Counted from the stretch's first letter, positions 17,810-26,533 are shown. The stretch: 64,000 nucleotides of DNA from Flavobacterium poyangense (GCF_011751075.1 NZ_JAALLN010000007.1:124001-188000), one strand, 5' to 3'. Notes: generated by a model from the letters alone, not told the origin. A program made the numbers and translations.

Positions 17810-17894
17810 AAATGGATTAAAAAAGATTACGTACTATTTTCAAAAAAAAACAATTCGTGTAAATTCGTGCAATTCGTGGCTGTAATTTAAGCTC

Positions 17895-18296
17895 TTAATT
17901 CGATTGCAATTCAAAGAGTTGTACTTGACTTTTTAAGCGGTCAATCAGTAAATTCATCATCCTTTTATTCAGACTTGAAGAATTCTGAATATAGGTATTG
18001 TATTCCTCTACTGTAAAAAGAGCAATGACCATTCCTTTGAGGGAATTTCTGAATTTTATGTCTTTTTGAATAGAGTTTTCGATTGTCTGTAATTTTTTTT
18101 CAACGGTATATGAATAAAAATCAGCTTTGTTTTTATTCACATAATTGATAAAAACAGCCACAAAAAGATCGTTTTGCAGTTTTAAAACCGGTCTGATGGT
18201 CTGATTTTGGAACAGCTCATCTGCTGAAGACTGAGCACTTACCGTTCCTAAAGTTTCTCCTCTGAATTCTTTTAAAAAAGTGTCTCTGTCTGTCAT
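17895..18296 (-). CDS. conserved Bacteroidetes protein of unknown function
   Basis: A 133-residue, mostly helical soluble protein. It contains FLKEFRGETLGT near the N terminus and a conserved-looking core, DIKFRNSLKGMVIALFTVEEY. Similar proteins in flavobacteria are, as I recall, labelled glyoxalase in some annotations. I see none of the metal-ligand spacing of glyoxalase I here, so I would not carry that name over. No neighbour gives a functional hint. It is convergent with DinB and divergent from the thioesterase gene. Confidence 0.75.
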   Translation of the reverse strand: MTDRDTFLKEFRGETLGTVSAQSSADELFQNQTIRPVLKLQNDLFVAVFINYVNKNKADFYSYTVEKKLQTIENSIQKDIKFRNSLKGMVIALFTVEEYNTYIQNSSSLNKRMMNLLIDRLKSQVQLFELQSN

Positions 18297-18338
18297 TTTT
18301 TTCTTTAAAATTAAAGAAAAAATTCCGTAGTAAAAACC

Positions 18339-18346
18339 TATTTTTG
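18339..18346 (+). promoter_or_regulatory. Bacteroidetes -7 box TATTTTTG
   Basis: TATTTTTG fits TAnnTTTG and ends 18 bases before the ATG at 18365. Its own TTG is the first codon of the longest open frame, so that longer frame should not be used. Confidence 0.55.
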
Positions 18347-18364
18347 TTATTATACTATAAAAAT

Positions 18365-18748
18365 ATGAGATTTCACACCAGAAAATGGGTTAAGCCCGAA
18401 GATCTAAATCCTAACGGAACTTTATTTGGCGGACAATTATTAGCATGGATCGATGAAGAACTTGCGCTGTACAGTATTATCCAGTTGGAGAATCAGAGAG
18501 TTGTTACCAAACATATGTCTGAAATCAATTTTAAGAGTTCAGCTAAACAAGGTGATATTGTTGAAATCGGAATAGATGTGGTTAAATTCGGAACCACTTC
18601 TTTGGTTCTAAAATGTGCTGTGCGAAATATGATGACACGTGAAATCATTATTACAATTGACAGCACAACAATGGTTAATCTGGACGAAAACGGAAAGCCG
18701 TTAGCGCATGGAAAAACACAAATTGAGTTCGTAAAAGATCGTTTGTAA
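18365..18748 (+). CDS. acyl-CoA thioesterase, hotdog fold (YciA-like)
   Basis: A 127-residue hotdog-fold thioesterase. The core block NPNGTLFGGQLLAWIDE (N-terminal third) is the acyl-CoA hydrolase signature, with the catalytic Asp in WIDE; VVTKHMSEINFKSSAKQGD and VKFGTTSL follow as in YciA-type enzymes. It hydrolyses acyl-CoA to free acid and CoA in the cytoplasm, as a hexamer in relatives. The start was set at ATG 18365 rather than TTG 18344 because a TATTTTTG box occupies 18339-18346. The lipoprotein gene follows after 15 bases. Confidence 0.88.
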   Translation: MRFHTRKWVKPEDLNPNGTLFGGQLLAWIDEELALYSIIQLENQRVVTKHMSEINFKSSAKQGDIVEIGIDVVKFGTTSLVLKCAVRNMMTREIIITIDSTTMVNLDENGKPLAHGKTQIEFVKDRL

Positions 18749-18763
18749 CACAAAAAGGCAATA

Positions 18764-19201
18764 ATGATAAAAATCTCTGGAATTGTTTCTCTGATAACCG
18801 TTGTTTTTGTTTTTCTTTCCTGTAATTCTAAAGAAAAAAAAGATATTTACAGGAGCGTTTTGTATCGGGCTGTAAACAACAAAGACACCGCTCTCTTGCA
18901 TTTAAATATAAACAATAAGAGATTTTACGGGCGATATGAAATTTTGCATTATAATATAGGGAAGGACTCGGGAGATGTAAGAGGTGATATTAAAGGAGAG
19001 ACCCTGAGAGGAGATTATCATTATATAACTTTTGGCGGCAGTTGGAAAAGAGTTCCTTTAGCACTCCTTAAAAAGGACGGTAAGCTATTTTTAGGAAGTG
19101 GAGTAGTAGGAACCTATCTCAATCTTCCCTGTTTTGTTCCTGACGTACCTATCGATTACAGCAACTCAGAATTTGTTTTTGAAGAAGTACAATCTGAATA
19201 G
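18764..19201 (+). CDS. small lipoprotein of unknown function
   Basis: A 145-residue lipoprotein. The signal peptide (MIKISGIVSLITVVFVFLSC) ends in a lipobox Cys20, and NSKEKKD follows. The mature part is beta-rich with repeated Gly-Asp turns (GKDSGDVRGDIKGETLRGDY), resembling small domains that occur alone in Bacteroidetes lipoproteins. I do not recognise the family. It is 15 bases from the thioesterase stop, probably cotranscribed, and is followed by a large inverted repeat. Confidence 0.75.
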   Translation: MIKISGIVSLITVVFVFLSCNSKEKKDIYRSVLYRAVNNKDTALLHLNINNKRFYGRYEILHYNIGKDSGDVRGDIKGETLRGDYHYITFGGSWKRVPLALLKKDGKLFLGSGVVGTYLNLPCFVPDVPIDYSNSEFVFEEVQSE

Positions 19202-19208
19202 AAAAAAT

Positions 19209-19299
19209 AAACCATATAAGTTATATAAGTGCATACAAAGCAAAGCCTTAAAAAAATATACGCAAAGCTTAAAATGAACTTATATAACTTATATGGTTT
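19209..19299. repeat. perfect 22-base inverted repeat between convergent genes
   Basis: The arm at 19209-19230 (starts AAACCATATAAG) is exactly repeated in inverted form at 19278-19299. The 47-base spacer contains GCAAAGCCTTAA and GCAAAGCTTAA. It lies between the lipoprotein gene and the mscS-like gene. A shorter element of the same plan (AACCATTAAGG / CCTTAATGGTT) is at 23319-23379. Confidence 0.8.
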
Positions 19300-19309
19300 A
19301 AAAAAAAGA

Positions 19310-20566
19310 TCAATCGAAACGCCCAATTTTAGAAGGGAGTTCAAAGATTTCAAGATCAAAATATTCCACAGAAGCCATGACATGATCAAAAATGTCAGAC
19401 ATGATATATTCGTAATTAGACCAGCGTTTATCGCTTGAGAACGCGTATATCTCTAACGGAACTCCATGCGCGGTCGATTGTAACTGACGACACATCATAT
19501 GCATATCTTTATTCAGCCCAGGATGGGTAACTAAATACTGCATGATATACTTTCGGAACAATCCAAGATTTGTCATGTTTCGACCGTTTAAGGCTAAGGT
19601 TTTGTCTACACCACGCAGTTCGTTGTATTTTTCAATTTCGGACTGTCTGCTATCGATGTAAGAGCTAATCAGTTGTACTTTTTTCATCTGATTGAGATCT
19701 TCATTATTCAGAAAACGAATACTGCTGCTTTTTATTAAAACATGCCTTTTGATACGTCTTCCATCTGATTTTTGCATCCCACGCCAGTTCTGAAAAGAAT
19801 CTGAACTCAAGGCATAAGTTGGAATTGTGGTTATGGTGTTGTCAAAATTTCGAACTTTTACTGTGGTCAGGTTAATTTCGATAACATCACCGTCAGCGCC
19901 AAATTTTTCCATTGTAATCCAGTCGCCAATTCGAACCATATCGTTTATAGCTACCTGAACACTCGATACAAATCCTAAAATAGTATCTCTGAAAATCAAG
20001 ATGATTATGGCCGAAAGCGTTCCTAGTATAGTTAGTAATTCGCCTTGTTTTATGCCAAATAATTTTGAAATAATAATAGCAACACCAAAAATCCAAAGGA
20101 TAACCATAATTACCTGAACGAAACTGTCAATTGGCTTATCGCTGTATTCTGGTTTTTGTTTCAGGTAATCGCGCAAGGAATTAAAGATTGTTCGAACAAT
20201 CCATAAGGCAAGTAGGGTGATGTAAACACCAACAATTTTTCCAAAAATAGATTCCCAGTATTCGTATTTGTCCAGGATTACGGGAACTGCTTTGTAAATG
20301 AAGAAAAACGGGATCAGATAAGCGGTATATCGCGTTGTTTTATTCTGAATGAGGTAATCATCAAATTTTGTTTTGGTACGTTGAGCGAAAACAGCAGTTA
20401 ACGTGACTAAAACAAATTTGGCGATATAATAAATAATGTAGGCTAATGCAATTAGAATAACTATATTAAAAATCAGGCTGACATAAGACGCAAAGTTGCG
20501 ACTCATTCCCCAATCTCTAAAAATAGGATATAAAGAATTAAATATTTTATCTAAAAGTTTATGCAT
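19310..20566 (-). CDS. MscS-family mechanosensitive ion channel (YbdG-like)
   Basis: A 418-residue inner-membrane channel. Five or so membrane segments lie between about residues 20 and 200. The pore-lining TM3 region reads LLTILGTLSAIIILIFRDTILGF and leads into a beta domain (VQVAINDMVRIGDWITMEKFGADGDVIEI), the hallmark of MscS. Length and the long N-terminal membrane region match E. coli YbdG (415), a low-conductance osmotic channel. Its start overlaps the end of the DUF3817 gene by 8 bases, so translation is probably coupled. Confidence 0.92.
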   Translation of the reverse strand: MHKLLDKIFNSLYPIFRDWGMSRNFASYVSLIFNIVILIALAYIIYYIAKFVLVTLTAVFAQRTKTKFDDYLIQNKTTRYTAYLIPFFFIYKAVPVILDKYEYWESIFGKIVGVYITLLALWIVRTIFNSLRDYLKQKPEYSDKPIDSFVQVIMVILWIFGVAIIISKLFGIKQGELLTILGTLSAIIILIFRDTILGFVSSVQVAINDMVRIGDWITMEKFGADGDVIEINLTTVKVRNFDNTITTIPTYALSSDSFQNWRGMQKSDGRRIKRHVLIKSSSIRFLNNEDLNQMKKVQLISSYIDSRQSEIEKYNELRGVDKTLALNGRNMTNLGLFRKYIMQYLVTHPGLNKDMHMMCRQLQSTAHGVPLEIYAFSSDKRWSNYEYIMSDIFDHVMASVEYFDLEIFELPSKIGRFD

Positions 20567-20846
20567 TGTTCTCTAAATATTTTTTCTCAATATAAAAAGT
20601 TCCAAAAGGAATAAAAGAAGCAAGTAAAATAATAGCGAAAGTTTTTAAATCCCAATTTTGAGATTTTTTCAATAAAAAAGCCAAAACAACATACCCGATA
20701 AACAATACACCATGAGCCATTCCCAAAGGACGTACGATCATATGATACAGTTCAGGGTTATTTGTTTTGAAAACAAGCATATTAAGTAATAATACTAGGA
20801 AAGAGATTCCTTCTAAAATTGCGGTAACCTTAAAAATCTTGAGCAT
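20559..20846 (-). CDS. DUF3817 membrane protein
   Basis: A 95-residue protein with three hydrophobic segments. It has the DUF3817 pattern: TAILEGISFLVLLL at the start and HGVLFIGYVVLAF in the middle, with a conserved Glu in TM1 and a His before TM2. Function is unknown. I set the start at ATG 20846; the longer frame begins with TTG inside a TAATTTTG promoter box (20874-20881, minus strand). Its last bases overlap the start of the MscS-like gene, implying one transcript and perhaps an envelope-stress role. Confidence 0.82.
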   Translation of the reverse strand: MLKIFKVTAILEGISFLVLLLNMLVFKTNNPELYHMIVRPLGMAHGVLFIGYVVLAFLLKKSQNWDLKTFAIILLASFIPFGTFYIEKKYLENNA

Positions 20847-20873
20847 GTAATTATTTTTTGAGTTTAATAGGAG

Positions 20874-20881
20874 CAAAATTA
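20874..20881 (-). promoter_or_regulatory. Bacteroidetes -7 box TAATTTTG (minus strand)
   Basis: Read on the minus strand, 20881 to 20874 gives TAATTTTG, 27 bases upstream of ATG 20846. It would drive the DUF3817-mscS pair. Confidence 0.5.
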
Positions 20882-20950
20882 AGTATTATCGTCGGCATTA
20901 TGAGTATGAAACCCAAAAGTAATTTACTTTTACAATCTTAAACTTTGATA

Positions 20951-21484
20951 ATGAGTAAACGTGATTTAAAAAAATATTTAGGAGAATTAAATAAAGAGCA
21001 ACTCGAGGAGCAAATTATCGAATTGTACGAGAAATTCGCTCCGGTTAAAGTGTATTATGACTTTGCTTTTAACCCCAAAGAAGACAAACTTTTACAGGAA
21101 TGTAAGCTTAAGATTTCGCACGAGTACTTTCCTGTAAAAAAGCCACAAGCAAGAAGAAGTCCAAAAGCAAAAATGCGTCGTTCAGTGGCGCAAAAGTATA
21201 TCAAGCACTTTATAGCATTGGGAGTTGACCCGTTTGTAATTGCTGACGTAATGCTTTATAATATTGAAATTGCACAAACCTATTCATCTCAAAGTCCCGT
21301 GAAGCAGGAATTGTTTTGTAAAAGTATGTTCAATTCCTTTGAACAGGCTGTTCATTTTGTAATTTCCAATGGCATTTTGAATGAATTTAAGAATAGAATT
21401 ATTTCTATTCATCAAGAAACAATGCAACAAAAATGGACAAATAGCCATGAATTTGAGATAGTTTTGGAGAAAATCGGCCAATAA
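20951..21484 (+). CDS. DUF6155 family protein
   Basis: A 177-residue cytoplasmic helical protein. MSKRDLKKYLGELNKEQLEE and VKVYYDFAFNP near the N terminus match the DUF6155 proteins I know from Bacteroidetes. A basic stretch (ARRSPKAKMRRSVAQKY) follows, then helical repeats. Function is unknown; the basic central part could contact nucleic acid. I chose ATG 20951 instead of the TTG two codons upstream. The helicase gene lies 108 bases downstream with its own promoter box. Confidence 0.78.
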   Translation: MSKRDLKKYLGELNKEQLEEQIIELYEKFAPVKVYYDFAFNPKEDKLLQECKLKISHEYFPVKKPQARRSPKAKMRRSVAQKYIKHFIALGVDPFVIADVMLYNIEIAQTYSSQSPVKQELFCKSMFNSFEQAVHFVISNGILNEFKNRIISIHQETMQQKWTNSHEFEIVLEKIGQ

Positions 21485-21564
21485 ATACACTTCCTATAAA
21501 AAATCTTATTAAAAAGAAACATTTATTTTAAGTTAAAATAGGACGAAAAACTGTTTTTTAGATG

Positions 21565-21572
21565 TACTTTTG
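21565..21572 (+). promoter_or_regulatory. Bacteroidetes -7 box TACTTTTG
   Basis: Exact TAnnTTTG match 20 bases upstream of the helicase ATG at 21593. No clear -33 element. Confidence 0.5.
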
Positions 21573-21592
21573 CAAAAATCCAAAAAATTACA

Positions 21593-23131
21593 ATGTCTCA
21601 AAACACCTTAGAAATAGAAAGAGAAGAGAAAAAAGAACTTTATGCATACCAACAAGGTGATATCGATGCCATTTTTGATCGTTTAGACAATGCTCCGGCT
21701 CGACATCATTTATTATACCAATTACCGACCGGTGGAGGAAAAACAGTAATTTTTTCTGAAATTGTTCGTCGTTATTTGGCTAATAATGATAAAAAAGTGG
21801 TTGTGTTGACTCACCGTATCGAGCTTTGCAAACAAACTTCAAAAATGCTGAAAGGCTTTGGTGTTTCAAATAAAATCATCAACAGTAAAGTAAAAGAATT
21901 ACCCGATCAAAACGATTTTTCTTGTTTTGTGGCTATGGTTGAAACTTTAAAAAACCGTATCAATGACGAAAAGCTACACCTTGACAACATTGGGTTAGTG
22001 ATTATTGATGAGGCGCACTACAATTCGTTCCGTAAACTGTTAAATTCATTCAAAAATGCTTTTATTCTTGGAGTAACAGCAACACCTTTGAGTTCGAATA
22101 TAAAATTACCAATGCACCAAAGTTATAATGAACTTATTGTGGGTGACACTATCAGTTCATTGATTGACAAAGGTTTTTTGGCACGCGCTACTACGTATAG
22201 CTACGATGTAGGATTGACGTCTCTGAAAGTGGGTATTAACGGAGATTATACAGTAAAATCGTCAGATGATTTGTATACCAATACCATGATGCAGGAGAAG
22301 CTTCTGCATGCCTATACAGAACGTTCCTTAGGGAAAAAGACCTTGATTTTCAATAACGGTATTCATACCTCATTATACGTGTATGAAACTTTTAGAGAAG
22401 CAGGTTACGATATCAGACACCTTGATAACACAAGTAGTTCTGAAGAACGTAAAGATATTCTGCAATGGTTCAAAAAGACTCCGGATGCGATCTTAACTTC
22501 GGTTGGAATTTTAACCACAGGTTTTGATGAGCCTACTGTAGAGACTATTATCTTAAACAGAGCGACAAAATCATTAACTTTATATTATCAGATGATTGGT
22601 CGTGGATCACGTAAATTACCTGGTAAAGACGAGTTCACAGTAATCGATTTGGGTAATAATGCTGCCCGTTTTGGTTTATGGAGTGAGCCTGTAAACTGGC
22701 AACATATCTTTAAATCACCTGAGTTTTATCTGGAAAACCTTCGTGATGATACAGAGATCGAAATGTATTTTAAATACAGCATGCCTCCGGAATTACGTGC
22801 GAAATTCAGTAAAACTGCCGATGTGACTTTTGATGTTGATGAAGAGCACAAACTAATCATCAAACAGAATTTACGTTCAAAAGTAGTATTAGACAAATCG
22901 TTAGAGCAACACGCCGCAATGTGTGTCGATAACACTGAAACTTTACAGGAAGCCAAAGCTCTTGGTAAAGAATTAGACGATGATATCGATTGCCGTATCA
23001 AACGTTACGCAAAATGTTTGAGTCAATGTAGTAAGAATTACCGCGAATGGCTGGTAGACGATTACAAGCAAAAAATGGTTTTGTTAATCGGTAAAAAATA
23101 CCGTGAGAAAATCATGAACGAGCCGGATTGA
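21593..23131 (+). CDS. SF2 DEAD/DEAH-box helicase (COG1061-like)
   Basis: A 512-residue superfamily 2 helicase. Walker A is PTGGGKT (45-51), motif II is DEAH (139-142) in VIIDEAHYN, motif III is VTATP near 164, and motif VI is QMIGRGSRKLPG. This fits the XPB/SSL2-like group used in DNA repair and restriction-type systems, but no nuclease domain is fused. The C-terminal 130 residues are Cys-containing and helical with no recognised domain. No partner nuclease or methylase is adjacent, so a housekeeping DNA or RNA role is more likely than defence. Confidence 0.9.
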   Translation: MSQNTLEIEREEKKELYAYQQGDIDAIFDRLDNAPARHHLLYQLPTGGGKTVIFSEIVRRYLANNDKKVVVLTHRIELCKQTSKMLKGFGVSNKIINSKVKELPDQNDFSCFVAMVETLKNRINDEKLHLDNIGLVIIDEAHYNSFRKLLNSFKNAFILGVTATPLSSNIKLPMHQSYNELIVGDTISSLIDKGFLARATTYSYDVGLTSLKVGINGDYTVKSSDDLYTNTMMQEKLLHAYTERSLGKKTLIFNNGIHTSLYVYETFREAGYDIRHLDNTSSSEERKDILQWFKKTPDAILTSVGILTTGFDEPTVETIILNRATKSLTLYYQMIGRGSRKLPGKDEFTVIDLGNNAARFGLWSEPVNWQHIFKSPEFYLENLRDDTEIEMYFKYSMPPELRAKFSKTADVTFDVDEEHKLIIKQNLRSKVVLDKSLEQHAAMCVDNTETLQEAKALGKELDDDIDCRIKRYAKCLSQCSKNYREWLVDDYKQKMVLLIGKKYREKIMNEPD

Positions 23132-23476
23132 GAATAGGGGAATGTAAGATGTAAGATGTAAGTTGTGAAATGTGAAATGTAAATTGTTATAAAGACTTAC
23201 GTTTTACATCTTACATTTCACATTTAACATCTCACACTTTAAAGTTCCGGGTTTGTCCCGCTGAGCGAAGTCGAAGCGCAACGCGAGAGCTTTAAGCTTC
23301 ATAAGCAACAGAAAAATAAACCATTAAGGCACTTAGAAATTAAGCTCAAAACTTAATGAAACTAAGAACCTTAATGGTTCATAATTTAAAAGAGTTTCAA
23401 AATTTTATTTTAAACTCAGTAAAAAATATAAAATCAATCACGATTATTATCGGGATTAAAATCTAAAATAAAAGAT
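23132..23476. repeat. intergenic repeat cluster: heptamers, CGAAGTCGAAG element, inverted repeat
   Basis: No gene here. 23141-23238 is a run of TGTAAGA and TGTGAAA heptamers whose second half is the inverted form (TTACATTTCACA type), so it can fold on itself. 23256-23290 contains GCTGAGCGAAGTCGAAGC, a dispersed element seen in the opposite orientation at 38156-38180. 23319-23329 and 23369-23379 are an 11-base inverted repeat (AACCATTAAGG). No promoter box for the next gene is obvious. Confidence 0.75.
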
Positions 23477-24811
23477 ATGTCTAAATCATTCTCAGAATTA
23501 GGAATTTCAGCACCCTTATTAAAAGCATTAGGTGAATTGAGTATTGTTGAACCAACAGAAATTCAGCAAAAGACAATTCCGCTTCTTTTGGCTGAAACTC
23601 ATGATTTGGTTGGTTTAGCTAAAACCGGAACAGGAAAAACGGCAGCTTTTGGCTTGCCATTGCTACAATTGATTGATGCAGCGTCTCCAATTGTTCAGGC
23701 TGTTATTTTGGTACCCACAAGAGAACTTGGACATCAGATTTTTAAGAATTTAGAAGACTTTGGAAAACATATTCCAAATCTTTCTGTTGCAGCTACCTGC
23801 GGTGGAATTCCAATAAAACCACAAATCGAACGTCTTTCGCAGCCTACACACATTATCGTAGCAACTCCGGGACGTTTAATTGACCTGATTCAACGCAAAG
23901 CTGTTGATTTAAAACAAACACAGTATTTGGTTTTAGATGAAGCAGATGAAATGGTTTCTATTCTTAAAGAAAGCTTAGATGAAATCATTGCTGAATTGCC
24001 TAAAAAGCACCGTACCTTATTATTTTCGGCTACTTTACCGGGAACAATAAAACAATTAGTACAGAACTATTTAAATAAAAATGTAGTTCAGATTAGCGCC
24101 AGCATGGAGACCATTGGTAACCAGGGAATTGATCACGAATACATAGTGGTTGATCCGATTGAAAAATTGGATGTGCTGATGCATTTTTTAAATTCTAAAG
24201 AAGGAGAACGCGGAATTATTTTCTGTAAAACCAAGGCAGCAGTAAACAAACTGGCTAAAAATCTCGCTATCAATCGTTTTTCTTCGGGAGCGCTTCACGG
24301 TAGCTTGTCACAAGGAATTCGTGACAGAATTATGGAGCAATTTCGTGAAGGCCATATTAATATTCTGGTTGCTACAGATTTGGCTGCCAGAGGAATAGAT
24401 GTGAAAGAGATTTCGTATGTTGTTAACTATCATTTACCGGATACTTACGAAGCCTATGTTCACAGAAGCGGAAGAACAGCGAGAGCAGGAGCAAAGGGGC
24501 TTTCTTTAACGGTTTTACAAGAGGAGGAAGTGATAGAAATTGCCGATTTTGAAAGAGAATTAGATTTAAAATTCACTGAATTTAAAAAACCGACAGCTGT
24601 AAGTTTAGAAGAAAACAATACGCTGTTATGGGCAAAACAAATTTTCAAAACAAAGCCTAATCACGATCTTTCGGCTGAATTAAAAACAAAAGTAAAGACT
24701 GTTTTTCATCATTTGACTAAAGATGAACTAATCGAAAAATTGCTGGCCAATTATGTTTTGCAGAACAAAATCGATGTAGTTGAAAAACCTGTTAAAAAAT
24801 TCAAAAAGTAA
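23477..24811 (+). CDS. DEAD-box ATP-dependent RNA helicase
   Basis: A 444-residue DEAD-box protein with the full motif set: Q motif before residue 31, AKTGTGKT (48-55), PTRELG, TPGR, DEAD (154-157), SATLPG, ARGIDV and HRSGRTARAG. It unwinds short RNA duplexes in ribosome assembly or RNA decay. It lacks the long Arg/Gly-rich tail of RhlE-type members; the C-terminal 80 residues end in a short Lys-rich tail (KPVKKFKK). Subfamily assignment is uncertain, so no symbol is given. Confidence 0.93.
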   Translation: MSKSFSELGISAPLLKALGELSIVEPTEIQQKTIPLLLAETHDLVGLAKTGTGKTAAFGLPLLQLIDAASPIVQAVILVPTRELGHQIFKNLEDFGKHIPNLSVAATCGGIPIKPQIERLSQPTHIIVATPGRLIDLIQRKAVDLKQTQYLVLDEADEMVSILKESLDEIIAELPKKHRTLLFSATLPGTIKQLVQNYLNKNVVQISASMETIGNQGIDHEYIVVDPIEKLDVLMHFLNSKEGERGIIFCKTKAAVNKLAKNLAINRFSSGALHGSLSQGIRDRIMEQFREGHINILVATDLAARGIDVKEISYVVNYHLPDTYEAYVHRSGRTARAGAKGLSLTVLQEEEVIEIADFERELDLKFTEFKKPTAVSLEENNTLLWAKQIFKTKPNHDLSAELKTKVKTVFHHLTKDELIEKLLANYVLQNKIDVVEKPVKKFKK

Positions 24812-24898
24812 GATAGGTTGACTTTGTAGCTGCTTAATTATGTTGTACTTTTAAGGTGATTTTTAAAAGAAAATAATCTTATTCGTAAAACAATATAT

Positions 24899-26158
24899 AT
24901 GAGAATAGTTATTATTGGAGGTGGGTTTGCAGGTATAAATCTCGCAAAGGAACTTGTAAATCAACCTCAAATTCAAGTGACACTTGTAGATAAGAACAAT
25001 TACAATTTTTTTCCACCACTTATATATCAGGTTGCAACGGCTTTTTTAGAACCGTCCAGTATAAGTTACCCCTATAGAAAATTTTTTGCAGGCAAAAAGA
25101 ATCTTCAGTTTCGTTTAGGAGAACTGGTTTCTGTAGTTCCCGGCGAGAATAAGGTAATCTTAAACAATGGCGAATTGAGCTACGATTATCTGGTTTTTGC
25201 CACAGGCGCCGAAACAAGCTATTTTGGCATGGAAAACGTGATGAAAAACGCGATTCCGATGAAAACCTTAAATGATGCCATCGAGATGCGAAATACGCTG
25301 CTTAAAAACCTCGAGAAAGCAGCCATAACCAAAGATATTAGAAAACGTCGAAAATTGCTGACTATTGTAGTAGCCGGTGGCGGACCTACAGGAGTTGAAG
25401 TTTCAGGAATGTTTGCTGAAATGCGCAAAAGCATTCTGCTCAAAGAATATCCGGAATTAGAGACCTCTGCCAGTAATGTGTACTTAGTAGACGGTGGAGA
25501 TGCTTTGCTCGCTCCAATGAGCGTAGCCTCTCAAAACGATACGTTAGACGCTCTGACTAAGCTGGGAGTTGTAGTGAAACTAAACAGCCGTGTTACTGAT
25601 TATATTAACGACACCGTACATTTTGAAAACGGAGAAACCATCCAGACTAAAAATCTAATTTGGGCGGCCGGTGTTTCTGCCAAACTTTTTGAAGGGATTC
25701 CAAAAGAAAGTTACGGTCGAGGCAGGCGTATGGCTACAGATCAATACAATAAAGTCAATGGTCTTGAAAACGTATATGCAATAGGCGATACCGCTATTTT
25801 AGCAGGAGATAAAAACTTTCCTGACGGACACCCGCAAGTGGCTCAGGTAGCCATTCAACAAGGACTGAATTTAGCCAAAAACTTTAAAGCAATGGTTCAC
25901 AATAAACCACTTAAGGCTTTTGGTTACAAAGACAAAGGTTCTATGGCGATTATAGGAAAGAAGAAAGCTGTGGTAGATTTGCCAAGTCCAAAATGGCATT
26001 TCAAAGGTTTCCTTGCGTGGATCATTTGGTTGTTTATACATTTAATATCTCTTATCACATACCGAAACAGGCTAAACACATTCTGGAACTGGATGGTAGC
26101 TTATTTTGCCAGAGATCAGTCTTTGAGAATGATTATCAGACCAGATAAAAGGAGTTAA
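24899..26158 (+). CDS. type II NADH dehydrogenase (NDH-2-like)
   Basis: A 419-residue flavoprotein. The FAD motif is IIGGGFAGINLA at the N terminus, the NADH motif VAGGGPTGVEVSG near 160, and the second FAD block GLENVYAIGDTA near 290. QVATAFLEPSSISYP is characteristic of the NDH-2/sulfide-quinone reductase group. The C-terminal tail contains a hydrophobic segment (FLAWIIWLFIHLISLIT) that anchors the protein at the inner face of the membrane. It would oxidise NADH and reduce menaquinone without pumping protons. A terminator follows. Confidence 0.92.
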   Translation: MRIVIIGGGFAGINLAKELVNQPQIQVTLVDKNNYNFFPPLIYQVATAFLEPSSISYPYRKFFAGKKNLQFRLGELVSVVPGENKVILNNGELSYDYLVFATGAETSYFGMENVMKNAIPMKTLNDAIEMRNTLLKNLEKAAITKDIRKRRKLLTIVVAGGGPTGVEVSGMFAEMRKSILLKEYPELETSASNVYLVDGGDALLAPMSVASQNDTLDALTKLGVVVKLNSRVTDYINDTVHFENGETIQTKNLIWAAGVSAKLFEGIPKESYGRGRRMATDQYNKVNGLENVYAIGDTAILAGDKNFPDGHPQVAQVAIQQGLNLAKNFKAMVHNKPLKAFGYKDKGSMAIIGKKKAVVDLPSPKWHFKGFLAWIIWLFIHLISLITYRNRLNTFWNWMVAYFARDQSLRMIIRPDKRS

Positions 26159-26223
26159 ATACTAAATTCCAATTATTTGAAATTTGAAATTCCAAATTTC
26201 AATAATTGAAAATCTAAAAATTT

Positions 26224-26255
26224 AAAAGCCGGAAACTAAAATTTCCGGCTTTTTT
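26224..26255 (+). terminator. intrinsic terminator after the NDH-2 gene
   Basis: Perfect 12-base stem AAAAGCCGGAAA (26224-26235) and its complement (26242-26253), 6-base loop, continuing into a T run. Confidence 0.9.
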
Positions 26256-26344
26256 GTTTTTGTTCGATTCTACTAGAAGCTAACCTGAATCTAATTATTC
26301 AATAGTATTAATAAATCAAAAGAAAAAATCCTTTAAATCTGTGA

Positions 26345-26445
26345 AATCTGTGGCAACCTTTTTTAGCCACAGATTAAGGAATTAAACAGATTATTGCTAA
26401 GTTTTTAAATTCAATTCGTGGAAATTCGTGCAATTAGCGGCAAGT
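26345..26445. repeat. AATCTGTGGC hairpin plus AATTCGTG...GCGGC module
   Basis: The hairpin has arms AATCTGTGGC (26345-26354) and GCCACAGATT (26366-26375). A tail to about 26445 reads AATTCGTGGAAATTCGTGC and ends GCGGCAAG. Both parts match the element at 17781-17880 closely. Confidence 0.7.
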
Positions 26446-26525
26446 TTTTTTATCACAATATACTTTTATTTTATTAGAGTAAGAGCAATTGTATTAAATA
26501 GTTCTTAATATTATAAAGATAATTG

Positions 26526-26533
26526 TATATTTG
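26526..26533 (+). promoter_or_regulatory. Bacteroidetes -7 box TATATTTG ahead of the riboswitch
   Basis: Exact TAnnTTTG match immediately upstream of the cobalamin riboswitch. Transcription would begin near 26540, so the RNA leader starts with the aptamer. Confidence 0.65.

Noticed and set aside
17895..18296. Glyoxalase annotation remembered for similar proteins
   Set aside because: No vicinal-oxygen-chelate metal ligands or beta-alpha-beta3 pattern can be seen; the protein looks helical.
21593..23131. SF2 helicase considered as part of a defence island
   Set aside because: No nuclease, methylase, or other defence gene is next to it; neighbours are DUF6155 and a DEAD-box RNA helicase.
23141..23238. 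Heptamer run considered as a CRISPR array
   Set aside because: Units are 7 bases with no unique spacers of constant length, and no cas genes are in the window.
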